NCBI GenBank assembly: GCA_947367855.1
Contig: CANBFE010000017.1
Coordinates: forward strand, 14,270-78,269
Length of the DNA stretch: 64,000 nt
Origin: an uncultured Lachnospiraceae bacterium
Lineage (GTDB): Bacteria > Bacillota > Clostridia > Lachnospirales > Lachnospiraceae
Direction of reading: 5' to 3'
Shown here: piece after piece, positions 24,881 through 34,013 of the stretch
How the letters are laid out: each line of letters begins with the position of its first letter
Numbering within the stretch: the first letter of the stretch is position 1
Position numbers and translations under genes: made by a program
The notes under the pieces: model-generated
What the model was told of the DNA's origin: nothing
Database searches by the model: none
Seen by the model: the letters and a program-made list of their open reading frames with translations, nothing else

Positions 24881-26277
24881 AAAATCAGGATAAGACAGAA
24901 CTTTTTGAGAGAGTTCCGGTATCTGCAGCAGTGCGGCAGCTGATCATCCCTACGATTATCAGCTCTTTGATCACAATTGTATATAATCTGGCAGATACCT
25001 ATTTTGTGGGTATATTAAATGATCCGGTACAGAATGCAGCCGTTACACTGGTGGCTCCCCTGATGCTTGCCTTTAATGCCGTCAACAATCTGTTTGGGGC
25101 GGGAACGAGCAGCATGATGAGCCGTGCCCTGGGACGGCATGAGGAACAGACGGTGAGGCGCTGCGCAGCTATCGGTTTCTACTGCACGGTATTCTGTTCG
25201 GCTCTTTTTTCCCTGTTCAGCATTCTGTTCAGAAGCAGGCTTCTGCTTCTGCTTGGAGCGGAGGAAAATACCATGGCGGCCACTAACGGCTATATGCAGT
25301 GGACGGTGTGCTGCGGCGCGGTTCCGGCCATTCTGAATGTGGTCATGGCTTATATGGTGAGATCGGAAGGAGCTACCTTCCATGCAAGTATCGGAACCAT
25401 CAGCGGCTGTGTCCTGAATATGATACTGGACCCTATCTTTATTCTGCCATGGGGACTTAATATGGGGGCGGCCGGAGCAGGAATGGCTACATTTCTGGGA
25501 AATACAGCGGCCTGCTGTTATTTCTTCGTCCTGCTGTATGTGCGCAGGGAGAAAACCTATGTATCCATCTCACCCAGGCTGTTTTCCTTTGACAAGGCTA
25601 TTTTTCTGGGAATATTTGCAGTGGGAATTCCGGCCTGCATTCAGAATCTGCTGAATGTGACCAGTATGACCCTGCTGAATAATTTTTCCGCTTCCTTTGG
25701 TTCCGATGTGGTTGCATCCATGGGAATTGCCCAGAAGATCAATCAGGTGCCCCTGAATCTGTTTTTCGGCATGTCTCAGGGGATACTTCCTCTGGTGGGC
25801 TATACTTACGCAAGCAAAAATTACCGCCGCATGAAGGATACTGTCTTTTACAGTATGAAAATAGGAATCTGTTCCGTGGCTGTCATTTCTGCAGGATATA
25901 TGATCTTTGCACCGCATCTGGTGCGTATGTTTATGAACAATGAGGTGATTGTGGGATATGGAACCCATTTTCTCCGGGGGATGTGCCTGCAGCTTCCCTT
26001 CATGTGTGTGGATTTTCTGGCGGTAGGAATTTTTCAGGCCACGGGTATGGGAAACAAGGCGCTGCTGTTTGCTGTTCTGCGGAAAATAGTATTTGAAATA
26101 CCGGCATTATTTATTTTGAATAAAGTATTTCCCCTTTACGGACTGCCTTATGCCCAGGTTACCTCGGAATTTATGCTTGCCATCATTGCAGGTTTTGTTA
26201 TGGTGAAGCTGTTTGCCCGCCTGGAGACAAAAAAGAAGGAAGAGACGGATGCCATAGAGCAGGGGAAAGGGGAATGA
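24877..26277 (+). CDS. MATE family multidrug/cation antiporter
   Basis: A 466-residue protein with about 12 membrane spans in two homologous halves, the layout of MATE exporters. The N-terminal half has [20 protein letters not shown] and [14 protein letters not shown], both typical of the DinF/NorM-like group. Such proteins export drugs or metabolites using a Na+ or H+ gradient. The start overlaps the mnmG stop (ATGA), so it is translated with the tRNA-modification operon. The C-terminus is short and charged ([11 protein letters not shown]). The substrate cannot be predicted. Confidence 0.94.
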   Translation: MKNQDKTELFERVPVSAAVRQLIIPTIISSLITIVYNLADTYFVGILNDPVQNAAVTLVAPLMLAFNAVNNLFGAGTSSMMSRALGRHEEQTVRRCAAIGFYCTVFCSALFSLFSILFRSRLLLLLGAEENTMAATNGYMQWTVCCGAVPAILNVVMAYMVRSEGATFHASIGTISGCVLNMILDPIFILPWGLNMGAAGAGMATFLGNTAACCYFFVLLYVRREKTYVSISPRLFSFDKAIFLGIFAVGIPACIQNLLNVTSMTLLNNFSASFGSDVVASMGIAQKINQVPLNLFFGMSQGILPLVGYTYASKNYRRMKDTVFYSMKIGICSVAVISAGYMIFAPHLVRMFMNNEVIVGYGTHFLRGMCLQLPFMCVDFLAVGIFQATGMGNKALLFAVLRKIVFEIPALFILNKVFPLYGLPYAQVTSEFMLAIIAGFVMVKLFARLETKKKEETDAIEQGKGE

Positions 26278-26286
26278 GGTGAGGGC

Positions 26287-27009
26287 ATGGAAATTTATGA
26301 TACCACAGCATTGGAAAAGGATCTTGCTTCCCTGGGAATATCCCTGGAACAGGAGCAGATTGCCCGGTTTCTCCGATATTATGAAATGCTCAGGGAATGG
26401 AATCAGGTAATGAATCTGACTGCCATAACGGAATACGGGGATGTGATGAAAAAGCACTTTGTGGACAGCCTTACACTGGTGAAAGTATGGGATGTGAGCC
26501 GTCCCTGTTCCCTGATTGATGTGGGAACAGGGGCAGGTTTTCCAGGGCTTGCGCTTAAAATTGCTTTTCCTGACATGCAGGTTACCCTGTTGGATTCGCT
26601 GAACAAGAGAATTCATTTTCTAAACGCAGTCATCCGGGAACTGGGACTTACAGGGGTGGAGGCGGTTCACGGCAGGGCAGAGGATTTTGCCAGGCCGGGA
26701 AAGCTCCGGGAATGCTTTGATCTCTGCGTTTCCAGGGCAGTGGCGAATCTCTCCACTTTATCAGAGTATTGTCTTCCTTTTGTAAAAGAGGGAGGGTTTT
26801 TCATTGCCTACAAATCGGACACAGTTTCCGGGGAAATGGCGGAAGCGGAAAAAGCCATTTCCATTCTCGGCGGAAAAACAGTGGAAAAAAAGGAATTTTT
26901 TCTTCCGGATTCCGACATCTGCAGAAGCCTGGCTGTGATAAAAAAGGAAAAAATGACACCGGGGAAATATCCCAGGAAGGCAGGTCTTCCAGGCAGGGAA
27001 CCTTTATAA
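26287..27009 (+). CDS. rsmG: 16S rRNA m7G527 methyltransferase RsmG (GidB)
   Basis: A 240-residue SAM-dependent enzyme that methylates G527 in 16S rRNA. The SAM-binding motif is DVGTGAGFPGLALKIAFP, followed by VTLLDSLNKRIHFLNAV and the CVSRAVANLSTLSEYCLP block of the family. It starts 9 bp after the MATE gene, with GAGGTGAGG upstream. Loss of function in other bacteria gives low-level streptomycin resistance (family knowledge). The last 20 residues are basic and less conserved. Confidence 0.97.
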   Translation: MEIYDTTALEKDLASLGISLEQEQIARFLRYYEMLREWNQVMNLTAITEYGDVMKKHFVDSLTLVKVWDVSRPCSLIDVGTGAGFPGLALKIAFPDMQVTLLDSLNKRIHFLNAVIRELGLTGVEAVHGRAEDFARPGKLRECFDLCVSRAVANLSTLSEYCLPFVKEGGFFIAYKSDTVSGEMAEAEKAISILGGKTVEKKEFFLPDSDICRSLAVIKKEKMTPGKYPRKAGLPGREPL

Positions 27010-27017
27010 AAAACTGG

Positions 27018-27047
27018 TTGGCATTCTTTGGAAAGATGGAGTATAAT
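27018..27047 (+). promoter_or_regulatory. Promoter of the diguanylate cyclase gene
   Basis: TTGGCA (27018-27023), an 18-bp spacer and TATAAT (27042-27047), 40 bp before the start codon. It separates the signalling genes from the rsmG transcript. Confidence 0.65.
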
Positions 27048-27086
27048 AAATAAAAAATCATTAACTGGAAGGGCGGCTGTTGTTCC

Positions 27087-28466
27087 ATGGGGGAAAAAGA
27101 GAAGAAATCCATTAGAGGAATCAAAATAAAAAACATAAATATTTATATGATGATCATATCCTGCATTCTGTATCTGATACTGATAGGAGCCACACTCTAT
27201 GCCTCCGGCAGATACAATACCCTGATATCCGCAACAGGAGATTATATAGCCTGTGAAAAAAACGCCTCTCTTGTAAAGGAAGGGTCCGATTATCTCACGG
27301 AACAGGTGCGTCTGTACGCAGTGACAATGGATACAAAATATATGAATGATTATTTTGAGGAGGCGTATACCTCAAAGCGCAGGGATGTGGCCCTGGAGCA
27401 GATGCGGCTCTATGATGTGAACAGTGAAATAGAAGTTTATCTCAAGTCTGCCCTTGACTATTCCAACCGGCTGATGACGGATGAATTTTATGCCATGGCG
27501 CTGATTTCCACAGCAAATGAAGTGGACAGGAATCTTCTTCCGGAAGATGTAAAAAATATGGGGCTCACGGAAGAGGATCTCCAGCTGACTCCTGAAGAAA
27601 TGATAGAGAAGGCCCAGGAGATGGTGTTCGGTTCCGAGTATCAGGAAATGAAGGAAATGATAATGGACAATATATCCCATTTCATTGACAATATCGTGGA
27701 CGACACCATGCGGAAACAGCAGAAAAGCGCTTCCCAGCTGAAGATCACAATGACACAGCAGCAGATTCTGATCAGTGTACTTTTCATTGAAAATATACTG
27801 ATGTTTATCCTGATCATTCTGTTGGTGATAAAGCCTCTGAGAATATATATCGAGAATATAGAGGACAAAGAGAAGCTGTCAGTGTCCGGTTCCTATGAAT
27901 TCAAATACCTGGCTCTGACCTATAACAATATTTATGAGCTGAATACGGCAAATGAGGAAATCCTGAATTACAGGGCAGAGCATGATGCCCTGACCGGAAT
28001 CATCAACAGAGGCGCTTTTGACAGGCTGAGACAGATTATGAAGACAAACATGTCGCCGATTGCCCTGATGATCGTGGATGTGGATAAATTTAAACTTGTA
28101 AACGATCAGTACGGCCATGAGACCGGAGACAGGGTTCTGAAAAAGGTGGCAAAACTGTTGGAGGAAGGATTCCGGGCCACAGACTATGCGGCAAGAATCG
28201 GAGGAGATGAGTTTGCCGTCATTCTCACGGAAGTAAACGAGGATATGAAAACCGTGATCAGGGAAAAAGTAGATAACATCAATGAGATTTTGAAAAACCC
28301 GGAGAACGGACTGCCAAGAACTTCCGTCAGCGTGGGCGTGGCTTTTTCCCATTGCGGATTTGAAGATGATCTCTACAAAAAGGCGGATTCCGCACTTTAT
28401 GTGACAAAGGAAAACGGACGCTGCGGCTGTTCCTTTTATGAAGAGCCTGCAAACAATCCCCTGTAA
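27087..28466 (+). CDS. Membrane-bound diguanylate cyclase (GGDEF)
   Basis: A 459-residue enzyme predicted to make cyclic di-GMP from two GTP. Membrane span 1 is about residues 20-40, followed by an extracytoplasmic, mostly helical sensor region of about 190 residues, membrane span 2 (about 231-255) and a short linker. The C-terminal GGDEF domain follows from about 295. The active-site motif is intact (GGDEF, residues 372-376), and a product-inhibition I-site RATD lies at 363-366, exactly five residues before it. It should be active and feedback-inhibited. The sensor ligand is unknown. It starts a run of signalling genes, with a coiled-coil gene 9 bp downstream. Confidence 0.92.
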   Translation: MGEKEKKSIRGIKIKNINIYMMIISCILYLILIGATLYASGRYNTLISATGDYIACEKNASLVKEGSDYLTEQVRLYAVTMDTKYMNDYFEEAYTSKRRDVALEQMRLYDVNSEIEVYLKSALDYSNRLMTDEFYAMALISTANEVDRNLLPEDVKNMGLTEEDLQLTPEEMIEKAQEMVFGSEYQEMKEMIMDNISHFIDNIVDDTMRKQQKSASQLKITMTQQQILISVLFIENILMFILIILLVIKPLRIYIENIEDKEKLSVSGSYEFKYLALTYNNIYELNTANEEILNYRAEHDALTGIINRGAFDRLRQIMKTNMSPIALMIVDVDKFKLVNDQYGHETGDRVLKKVAKLLEEGFRATDYAARIGGDEFAVILTEVNEDMKTVIREKVDNINEILKNPENGLPRTSVSVGVAFSHCGFEDDLYKKADSALYVTKENGRCGCSFYEEPANNPL

Positions 28467-28475
28467 GGAGGTTCC

Positions 28476-29000
28476 ATGGTAATAGAGGATTATAATGCCC
28501 TGAAAGACATGCTCCAGGAGCTGCGCAGGGAGGTAAAAGCACTGAAAAAGCAGATGGAAACCAATACGGAACGAATCCTTGAGATAGAGAGAAGGCTGAA
28601 GGTGTTTCATGACGCGGAGCCGGAAGATTTCAAGGTTTTTTCTCCCAGGACAATGGAAGCAGCCCACAGGGAGGAAATCCGGCAGATAAAGGATGAGAAA
28701 GCCCGCCTGGAAGAGCAGAATAAGGAATTGAACCAGAGGAGGGAGACTCAGGGCAGGTATGCCAGAACACTGGAAAAGGTGCTGAAGTTCAGGGAAGAAA
28801 GCTCCTGCATGGAAAGGGAAGAGGCGGACAGGCTGCACCGGGAATCCATGGAAGCATTGGATCAAACGGTACAAAAAATAGAACAGAGCAGCGCCCTTAT
28901 CGTAAAAAATCCCACACAGGCCAGACAGGATTTTGCGGTTATCAGCAGAGAGATAAGGGAAACAGTGGACAGGATAAGGGATACGGTCTGGATTGTTTAG
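28476..29000 (+). CDS. Coiled-coil protein of unknown function
   Basis: A 174-residue soluble protein. The N-terminal 40 residues form a likely coiled coil (LKDMLQELRREVKALKKQM), and a second long charged helix runs from about 65 to 140. It has no signal peptide, membrane span or catalytic motif. AAGGAGG lies just before the ATG. It sits between a diguanylate cyclase and a LuxR-type regulator with no gaps, so it may be a scaffold or partner in that signalling pathway (inference from position and shape only). I do not recognise a family. Confidence 0.8.
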   Translation: MVIEDYNALKDMLQELRREVKALKKQMETNTERILEIERRLKVFHDAEPEDFKVFSPRTMEAAHREEIRQIKDEKARLEEQNKELNQRRETQGRYARTLEKVLKFREESSCMEREEADRLHRESMEALDQTVQKIEQSSALIVKNPTQARQDFAVISREIRETVDRIRDTVWIV

Positions 29001-29013
29001 AGGAGAATTTCCC

Positions 29014-29640
29014 ATGGGTATAACGGTTATGCTGGCAGAAGAATACACCCTGGTGAGAAAGGGAATAAGGGCACTTCTGGAGACGGACGATACCGTAAAA
29101 GTGGTGGAGGAAGCAAAAAACAGAACAGAGGTTATTGAAAAATTAAATAGCAGAAAAGAGGCAAAATGTCTTCCCGGAGTGCTGCTTCTGGATTTTGGGA
29201 TATATGGGAAGGAGAGTGTCCGGATTTTAAAGGAAATCAGGAGTTCCATGCCTGAGGTGAGGGTACTTTTTTTCACCCGGAGGGAAGGTTTTCTGCCGGA
29301 GGAATTAAAGGCTGCAGCGGACGGATTTCTGTCAAAGGATGCGGAGCCCCATGAACTCAGGAGGGCAGTGAAAATTCTTGCAGAGGGCGGAAGGTACGGC
29401 AGAACGGAACCGGAGGCAGGGCAGGAGAGAGAATACATGGATAAACTGGATCTGCTCACTCCAAGGGAGAGACAAATCCTGTATCAGACAGCGGAGGGAA
29501 AATTAAATAAGGAAATAGCAGATTATTATAAAATAAGCGAGCAGACGGTAAAAAATCATCTTTCCAACATTTACCGTAAAATAGATGTAGCGGACAGGAC
29601 ACAGGCTGCTATTTTTGCCATAAACAGTCGAGGGCATTAA
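29014..29640 (+). CDS. Response regulator with LuxR-type HTH output
   Basis: A 208-residue two-domain regulator. The receiver (1-125) has the phosphoacceptor Asp60 in LLLDFG, Thr88 and Lys108. The usual acidic pair is Glu9-Glu10 instead of Asp-Asp, so metal binding may be altered. The output domain (145-208) is a NarL/LuxR helix-turn-helix: LTPRERQILYQTAEGKLNKE, then SEQTVKNHLSNIYRK. An upstream in-frame TTG (28993) overlaps the previous gene, but the ATG at 29014 has AGGAG 9 bp before it and is preferred. No histidine kinase gene adjoins it, so the signal source is unclear. Confidence 0.9.
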   Translation: MGITVMLAEEYTLVRKGIRALLETDDTVKVVEEAKNRTEVIEKLNSRKEAKCLPGVLLLDFGIYGKESVRILKEIRSSMPEVRVLFFTRREGFLPEELKAAADGFLSKDAEPHELRRAVKILAEGGRYGRTEPEAGQEREYMDKLDLLTPRERQILYQTAEGKLNKEIADYYKISEQTVKNHLSNIYRKIDVADRTQAAIFAINSRGH

Positions 29641-29672
29641 CATTGCAGAATGGCCGGGGAGGGGCCCTTGAA

Positions 29673-30671
29673 ATGAAGAAAAAAGAAGAATATTGGGATG
29701 TTTATACAAAAGACAGGATAAAGACAGGCAGACTGCACAGACGTGGTGACCGGATGAAGGAAGGGGATTATCATCTGGTGGTGCATGTCTGCATTTTTAA
29801 CAGTAAAAATCAGCTGTTGATTCAGCAGAGACAGCCCTTTAAGAAGGGATGGGCCAATATGTGGGATCTGAGTGTGGGAGGTTCTGCTGTGGCAGGAGAC
29901 AGCAGCGTACAGGCTGCTGAGAGAGAAGTGATGGAGGAACTGGGGCTGCAGCTGGACCTGAAAGAATGCCGTCCCGTTTTCACCATGAATTTCTCCGACG
30001 GCTTTGACGATTATTACATTGTGAAAAGGGATGTGGAGTTATCCTGTCTCCGGCTTCAGGAGGAAGAGGTAAAAGGGGTCCGTTGGGCTGACAAAGAGGA
30101 AGTTCTGGCAATGCAGAGGGCGGGAATCATGATACCCTACTGGTTTCTGGGGGAATTGTTTGAAATCGGGGACACTCAGAGTTTTGATGCCCATGGAGAC
30201 AGAAAAAAACTGTTGGAAACAGGCTTTGCCTCCACTGAAAACCTGGAATCCTGGATGAGTCTGGCTGAAATTGTACGAAAGGGATTTCCCGGTCTGGAAA
30301 GGGAGTCCCAGATGGAGGATTATCGAAATACCGTTCTGAAAAATATGGAGAGAAAAACTGCCATCTGTACATTGGATGGCAGAACAGTGGTAGGAATCCT
30401 GCTGTTTTCAAAAAAGAATAACGGTATCAGCTGTATGGCGGTTCATCCGGAATACAGAAGAAAGGGCATTGCCACCGGGATGGTGGAGCGAATGATTCCG
30501 GAACTGGATGCCGCCAGGGAGATAACTGTGACTACCTTCCGGGAGGAAGACGAAAAGGGCGAAGCACCCAGGGCATTTTACCGGAGAATGGGATTTGTGC
30601 CAGGGGAACTGGAAATTGCGCAGGGATATCCGGTGCAGAAATTTGTGTATAACAGAATGGACAGAGATTGA
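29673..30671 (+). CDS. Nudix hydrolase-GNAT acetyltransferase fusion
   Basis: A 332-residue two-domain protein. The N-terminal Nudix domain (about 1-165) has a near-consensus Nudix box from Gly70 to Leu92 ending AEREVMEELGL, with Asp76 in place of the first Glu. The region QQRQPFKKGWANMWDLSVGG resembles isopentenyl-diphosphate isomerase-like Nudix proteins. The C-terminal part (about 215-332) is a GNAT domain with the acetyl-CoA site VHPEYRRKGIATGMVERMI and FYRRMGF. The start is the ATG at 29673, with GGGGAGGGG 8 bp upstream. An in-frame TTG at 29643 lacks a site. It could act on a nucleotide-linked metabolite and then acetylate it; no substrate can be assigned. Confidence 0.88.
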   Translation: MKKKEEYWDVYTKDRIKTGRLHRRGDRMKEGDYHLVVHVCIFNSKNQLLIQQRQPFKKGWANMWDLSVGGSAVAGDSSVQAAEREVMEELGLQLDLKECRPVFTMNFSDGFDDYYIVKRDVELSCLRLQEEEVKGVRWADKEEVLAMQRAGIMIPYWFLGELFEIGDTQSFDAHGDRKKLLETGFASTENLESWMSLAEIVRKGFPGLERESQMEDYRNTVLKNMERKTAICTLDGRTVVGILLFSKKNNGISCMAVHPEYRRKGIATGMVERMIPELDAAREITVTTFREEDEKGEAPRAFYRRMGFVPGELEIAQGYPVQKFVYNRMDRD

Positions 30672-30704
30672 GATTAGACTGTTTCAGTCGGAACAGGAGT
30701 TTGT

Positions 30705-32144
30705 ATGCTGCCGGAAGAATTTCAGAAGAGAATGCAGCTGATGTTGGGAGAAGAATACGGGGAATTCCTAAAGGCCCTGGGGGAAGAGCGATATCAGGCC
30801 CTGCGGCTGAATTCCCTTAAAAAGGACAGGGAGGGACATACTGCGGCATGTTTTTCCCATCTCACGGAAGTTCCCTGGGCTCCCTGGGGATATTATTATC
30901 AGGACGGGGACCAGCCGGGAAAACATCCCTATCATGACATTGGATTGTACTATATACAGGAGCCCAGCGCCATGATGCCGGCAAGCCTGTTGGAGGCCTG
31001 TCCGGGGGAGTATATTCTGGATTTGTGTGCCGCTCCCGGTGGAAAGAGCACCCAGATCGGAGCGGCCATGAAGGGGAAGGGCATTCTTGTCTGTAATGAG
31101 ATAAATGCAGCCAGGGCAAAAATTCTGTCGGAAAATGTAGAGAGAATGGGCCTGGTAAACGCCTGTGTCACCAATGAGACTCCGGAGCGTCTGGCGGAAT
31201 TTTTCCCTGGATATTTTCACAGAATCCTGGTGGATGCTCCCTGCTCCGGAGAGGGAATGTTTCGGAAAAACCAGAACGCATGCGGGGAATGGAGCCCTGA
31301 GAATGTAATTCTGTGCGGGCAGCGACAGGACAGAATACTGGACTGCGCGGCCAGGATGCTGCGTCCGGGAGGGAGACTGGTATATTCCACATGCACCTTT
31401 GCGCCGGAGGAGAATGAGGGCAGCGTCAGCCGGTTTCTGGAGCGCCACGGGGAATTCAGAATCCTTTCCATGGAAGAGAAAATTCCGGGACTGGAGGGCT
31501 CCCGGGGAATGGCAGAATGTGTGGAGAATCCGGCTCCCGGCCTGGAGCATACCCTGCGGATGTGGCCCCACCGTATCAAAGGGGAGGGACATTTTGCGGC
31601 TGTTCTGCAGAAGGATGGATTTCTTCCGGAGGGGTGGAAAAAAGAGTCCGTTATAAATGCCGGGAAGGGTATGCCGGAAAAGGAAGCGGAGGGTCTGGAA
31701 CAGTTCTGCCGGGAAAATTTATATCTGCCTCTGGAAAAATCCCTTTTTTCAGCCATCGGGCAGGTTATGGGAATGGAACCCGGGGCTAAGGGAATCCGGT
31801 TCGGGGACAATATTTATCTGGCGCCGGGGGAAATGCCTTCCCTGAAGGGCCTGAAGGTGCTGCGTCCATGTCTGCATCTGGGAGAGAGGAAGAAGAAGCG
31901 CTTCGAGCCTTCCCATGCCCTGGCTCTGGCCCTGCCGCCTGCAAATGCGGTTCATATATGGAATCTTGACCCGGCTGCAGCTGCGGCCTATCTCAAGGGA
32001 CAGACCTTTCCGGCGGCAGGGGAGAAGGGATGGTATCTGATCTGTATGGACGGTTTCAGCGCAGGATGGGGGAAGCTGGCAGGGGGAATCATGAAAAATC
32101 ATTATCCCATCGGACTGCGGCGGAAAGAATTCCGGATGTGCTGA
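30705..32144 (+). CDS. NOL1/NOP2/Sun-family rRNA cytosine-C5 methyltransferase (RsmF type)
   Basis: A 479-residue SAM-dependent RNA methyltransferase. The SAM motif is LDLCAAPGGKSTQIG (about 106-119). The two catalytic cysteines are Cys180 in DAPCSGEGMFRK and Cys230 in YSTCTFAPEENEG, as in RsmF/RsmB enzymes that make m5C in rRNA. The C-terminal ~170 residues match the RsmF-type extension, including the RNA-binding PUA-like part. CAGGAG lies just before the ATG. The pseudouridine synthase follows 23 bp downstream, so this is probably an RNA-modification pair. Confidence 0.93.
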   Translation: MLPEEFQKRMQLMLGEEYGEFLKALGEERYQALRLNSLKKDREGHTAACFSHLTEVPWAPWGYYYQDGDQPGKHPYHDIGLYYIQEPSAMMPASLLEACPGEYILDLCAAPGGKSTQIGAAMKGKGILVCNEINAARAKILSENVERMGLVNACVTNETPERLAEFFPGYFHRILVDAPCSGEGMFRKNQNACGEWSPENVILCGQRQDRILDCAARMLRPGGRLVYSTCTFAPEENEGSVSRFLERHGEFRILSMEEKIPGLEGSRGMAECVENPAPGLEHTLRMWPHRIKGEGHFAAVLQKDGFLPEGWKKESVINAGKGMPEKEAEGLEQFCRENLYLPLEKSLFSAIGQVMGMEPGAKGIRFGDNIYLAPGEMPSLKGLKVLRPCLHLGERKKKRFEPSHALALALPPANAVHIWNLDPAAAAAYLKGQTFPAAGEKGWYLICMDGFSAGWGKLAGGIMKNHYPIGLRRKEFRMC

Positions 32145-32167
32145 CCACATTGCTGAAAGGAAAGAGA

Positions 32168-32845
32168 ATGAGGACAGAAATTATACAGGAAGACAGGGAT
32201 ATTCTGGTGGTATATAAGCCTCCGGGGCTTGCCACCCAGACGGCCCGGGTGGGGCAGCAGGATGTGGTGAGTCAGCTGAAAAATCATTTGAGCAATTCCT
32301 ATCTGGGGGTGATTCACCGTCTGGACCAGCCTGTGGAGGGACTGCTGGTATTTGCTAAAAATAAAAAGGCAGCTGCGGCTCTCACAGAACAGCTGCAGCA
32401 TCAGGGTGAAGACAGTCTGTTTTCCAAACATTACTATGCGGTTGTCTGCGGCTTGCCTGAGATTTGTCAGGAAAGGCTTGAAAATTATATTTGCAAAGAT
32501 AGGGATAACAGGGCGGTTATCCTGGAGAAACCGTCTGTACAAAAAGCAGTTTTAAACTATACGATTTTACAGAAATCAGAAGAGAAAAGGATTGCCCTGG
32601 CAGATATCTTCCTGGAGACAGGCAGGTTTCACCAGATCCGCGTCCAGATGGCCTACAGGGGAATGCCATTGCTTGGGGATATGAAGTACGGAAATGAGGA
32701 GAGCAGGAGAAGGACACAGTCCCTTGGGGTCAGGAATGTGGCGCTGTGTGCATACAGACTGGAATTTATTCATCCTGTGTCAAAGGAGAGGCTTACTTTT
32801 CGGATTAAGCCCAGGGGAAGCGTTTTTTCCTTTTTTTCACAGTAA
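32168..32845 (+). CDS. RluA-family 23S rRNA pseudouridine synthase
   Basis: A 225-residue synthase that isomerises uridine in rRNA. The catalytic aspartate is Asp53 in GVIHRLDQPVEGLLVFAK; the family's usual HRLDRxTSG is changed to HRLDQPVEG. Other family blocks: ETGRFHQIRVQMAYRGMPLLGD and FRIKP near the end. No N-terminal S4 domain is present. An open frame continues upstream into the previous gene, but the ATG at 32168 has AAAGGAAAGAG before it and begins MRTEIIQEDRDILVVYKPPG, the natural start of the fold. Confidence 0.93.
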   Translation: MRTEIIQEDRDILVVYKPPGLATQTARVGQQDVVSQLKNHLSNSYLGVIHRLDQPVEGLLVFAKNKKAAAALTEQLQHQGEDSLFSKHYYAVVCGLPEICQERLENYICKDRDNRAVILEKPSVQKAVLNYTILQKSEEKRIALADIFLETGRFHQIRVQMAYRGMPLLGDMKYGNEESRRRTQSLGVRNVALCAYRLEFIHPVSKERLTFRIKPRGSVFSFFSQ

Positions 32846-32900
32846 TGATTTCACGGAAAAAAGCCATACTAAGAGCGGAAAAGAAAGGCAGGGATATGGT

Positions 32901-33941
32901 ATGGCTGACAGAATAAGAGAAAACAGGCTGCTTATGCTGCTCCTTTTGACAGGGGCAGTTTATTTTTTTCTGAAGGGAATCGTGCCTTTGACGGCTCCGG
33001 TACTGACGGCGGTTCTGTTTGTGACCATTTTCGGGCCGCTGCTGCAGAAAATGGAGCGCAGGCTGAAAATTCACAGGCAGGTTGGGGCAGTTCTTCTGAT
33101 GCTGCTTGCCTGCGGAATTCTGGCTGCTCTTCTGTGGATTCTGTTCTCCTGGATTGTGGGAAGTATTCCGGGATGGGTGAGGGGCCTGGACGCCCTGGAG
33201 GCGGAACTGTCCTATTTTATTCACGAGATCTGTAATGTGGTGGGAAGGACACTGGGAATCGACAATCTGTATCTGGAACAGCTTCTCTTTGTGCGGATTC
33301 AGGACGGAATTGATTATTTTCAGCTTGAGTTTCTGCCGGATATGCTCTCCCAGTCCCTGACCTATGTAAAGGCCCTGGGAGCGGTGGGCGCTTTTCTGGT
33401 TACCTTTCTCATAGCGGTGATTCTTCTGGCAAAGGATTATGACGATATCATGAACCGTCTGTTGGACAGGGAGGAATGTCATGTCTTTCTGGAAATTATC
33501 TGTGGAATTATACGGTATATCGCCACTTATGTGAAAGCGCAGGCTGTCATTATGAGTCTTATCGGCGTTCTGGCTGCTTCGGCTCTGGGAATAAGCGGAA
33601 TCAAAAACGGTATTCTGTGGGGACTTCTGGCCGGTGTCCTGGATGCCCTGCCTTTTATCGGTACAGGGGTGGTTCTGGTGCCTTTGGGAATCCAGCAGAT
33701 TTTTGTGGGGAATTATGTCAGGGCGGGGGTATGCCTCATCGTCTATGTGGTCTGTATTTTTATCCGGGAAATTCTGGAGCCAAAGCTTATAGGAAGCAGG
33801 GTTGGGGTGTCTCCTGTGGCAATTCTTCTGTCCATTTATGCAGGCGTTCAGCTCTTTGGCATCTGGGGCATTATCGGAGGACCTCTTGGATTTATGATAA
33901 TCTACCAGAGCTATATGAGTCTGGAGAAGGGGCCGTATTAA
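32901..33941 (+). CDS. AI-2E family transporter (TqsA/PerM-like)
   Basis: A 346-residue integral membrane protein with about eight spans. The N-terminal hairpin of spans is followed by a ~100-residue soluble stretch (about 75-170), then the conserved TFLIAVILLAKDYDDIM and LLAGVLDALPFIGTG blocks and the C-terminal GIWGIIGGPLGFMII. This family includes autoinducer-2 exporters and Na+/H+ antiporters. The frame stays open into the previous gene; the ATG at 32901 (MADRIRENRLLML) is chosen because AGGCAGGG lies upstream and it begins the first span naturally. The substrate is not known. Confidence 0.9.
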   Translation: MADRIRENRLLMLLLLTGAVYFFLKGIVPLTAPVLTAVLFVTIFGPLLQKMERRLKIHRQVGAVLLMLLACGILAALLWILFSWIVGSIPGWVRGLDALEAELSYFIHEICNVVGRTLGIDNLYLEQLLFVRIQDGIDYFQLEFLPDMLSQSLTYVKALGAVGAFLVTFLIAVILLAKDYDDIMNRLLDREECHVFLEIICGIIRYIATYVKAQAVIMSLIGVLAASALGISGIKNGILWGLLAGVLDALPFIGTGVVLVPLGIQQIFVGNYVRAGVCLIVYVVCIFIREILEPKLIGSRVGVSPVAILLSIYAGVQLFGIWGIIGGPLGFMIIYQSYMSLEKGPY

Positions 33942-33945
33942 ATAT

Positions 33946-33974
33946 TTGATTTTTTATGCGGATTGTTGTAAAAT
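33946..33974 (+). promoter_or_regulatory. Promoter of the polytopic GT-C-like gene
   Basis: TTGATT (33946-33951), a 17-bp spacer and TAAAAT (33969-33974), 40 bp before the start at 34014. Confidence 0.6.
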
Positions 33975-34013
33975 GGCTTTAACATGGATGGCATATAGAA
34001 CAGGAGATCAATC

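Noticed and set aside
27879..29459. Long open frame (over 500 codons) on the minus strand across the GGDEF, coiled-coil and LuxR genes
   Set aside because: It is antisense to three well-supported genes with their own ribosome-binding sites; its product has no recognisable motif and is rich in Phe, Ser and Leu, typical of antisense frames.
30768..31810. Several minus-strand frames over the RsmF-like gene
   Set aside because: They overlap one another and the conserved methyltransferase motifs, and show no start signals.
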